From contig NZ_DJUR01000021.1 of NCBI RefSeq assembly GCF_002440555.1, forward strand, positions 46,939-67,570: a stretch of DNA of 20,632 nucleotides, given 5' to 3'. Origin of the DNA: Aerococcus sp. UBA6277. Lineage in GTDB: Bacteria; Bacillota; Bacilli; Lactobacillales; Aerococcaceae. Positions 20,599-20,632 of the stretch are shown one piece after another (position 1 is the stretch's first letter; every line of letters starts with the position of its first letter). The position numbers were made by a program, and so were the translations under genes. The notes beneath the pieces are model-generated. The model saw only the letters and a program-made list of their open reading frames with translations, was not told the DNA's origin and did not search any database.

Positions 20599-20632
20599 TC
20601 TATAATCTTATTGGTTCTATAATAAATAGTGT

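Noticed and set aside
1..20632. Insertion sequences, CRISPR arrays, prophage, tRNA or rRNA genes
   Set aside because: No transposase, integrase, regularly spaced repeats or tRNA/rRNA signatures were seen on reading both strands.

Overview
The window looks like chromosomal DNA of a low-GC Gram-positive bacterium of the Firmicutes. The support is strong GGAGG-type ribosome binding sites, ATG/GTG/TTG starts, the block yabA - tRNA methyltransferase - GIY-YIG protein - rsmI in the order known from Bacillus and lactic acid bacteria, and a Firmicutes-type BirA operator in front of bioY. Gene style suggests Lactobacillales, perhaps near Aerococcaceae; that last step is inference. No transposase, phage gene, CRISPR array, rRNA or tRNA was seen.

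Layout. 1-1477 (minus) is the N-terminal part of an ABC exporter cut by the left edge. 1854-4123 (plus) holds a four-helix membrane protein and a DAO-family FAD oxidoreductase, closed by a terminator. 4456-8400 (plus) is the most interesting unit: a promoter and probable three-gene operon for a citrate/methylcitrate synthase, a ComA-type phosphosulfolactate synthase homologue and an MmgE/PrpD protein. 8433-8570 is a compact, highly base-paired intergenic element. 8579-12708 (minus) holds mscL, a YdcF-type membrane protein and the rsmI - GIY-YIG - trmN6-like - yabA block with overlapping or tightly spaced genes. 12709-13159 is a regulatory stretch with two divergent promoters, a predicted small RNA of about 136 nt and a further promoter for a GNAT-type acetyltransferase gene. 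14346-16107 is the biotin region: birA, then bioY behind a BirA operator. 16158-19446 is a two-gene flavoprotein operon: a stand-alone NAD(P)H:FMN reductase, then a three-domain fusion (FMN reductase, FMN-binding, fumarate-reductase-type FAD domain). 19449-20282 (minus) encodes a thioredoxin-fold lipoprotein lacking the CxxC motif and possibly a 49-residue membrane peptide. The right edge holds the terminator of a minus-strand gene outside the window.

How the genes work together. The citrate synthase / ComA-like / PrpD-like set has the first two enzyme types of a methylcitrate route (condensation, dehydration), but a PEP-and-sulfite-type TIM barrel stands where a lyase would be expected. This suggests an undescribed tricarboxylate or sulfonate pathway. 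BirA both attaches biotin and probably represses bioY. The flavoprotein pair looks like a soluble NAD(P)H-dependent reductase of fumarate or a similar enoate, an electron sink for fermentation. The minus-strand block is housekeeping: replication control, rRNA and tRNA methylation, envelope and osmotic protection.
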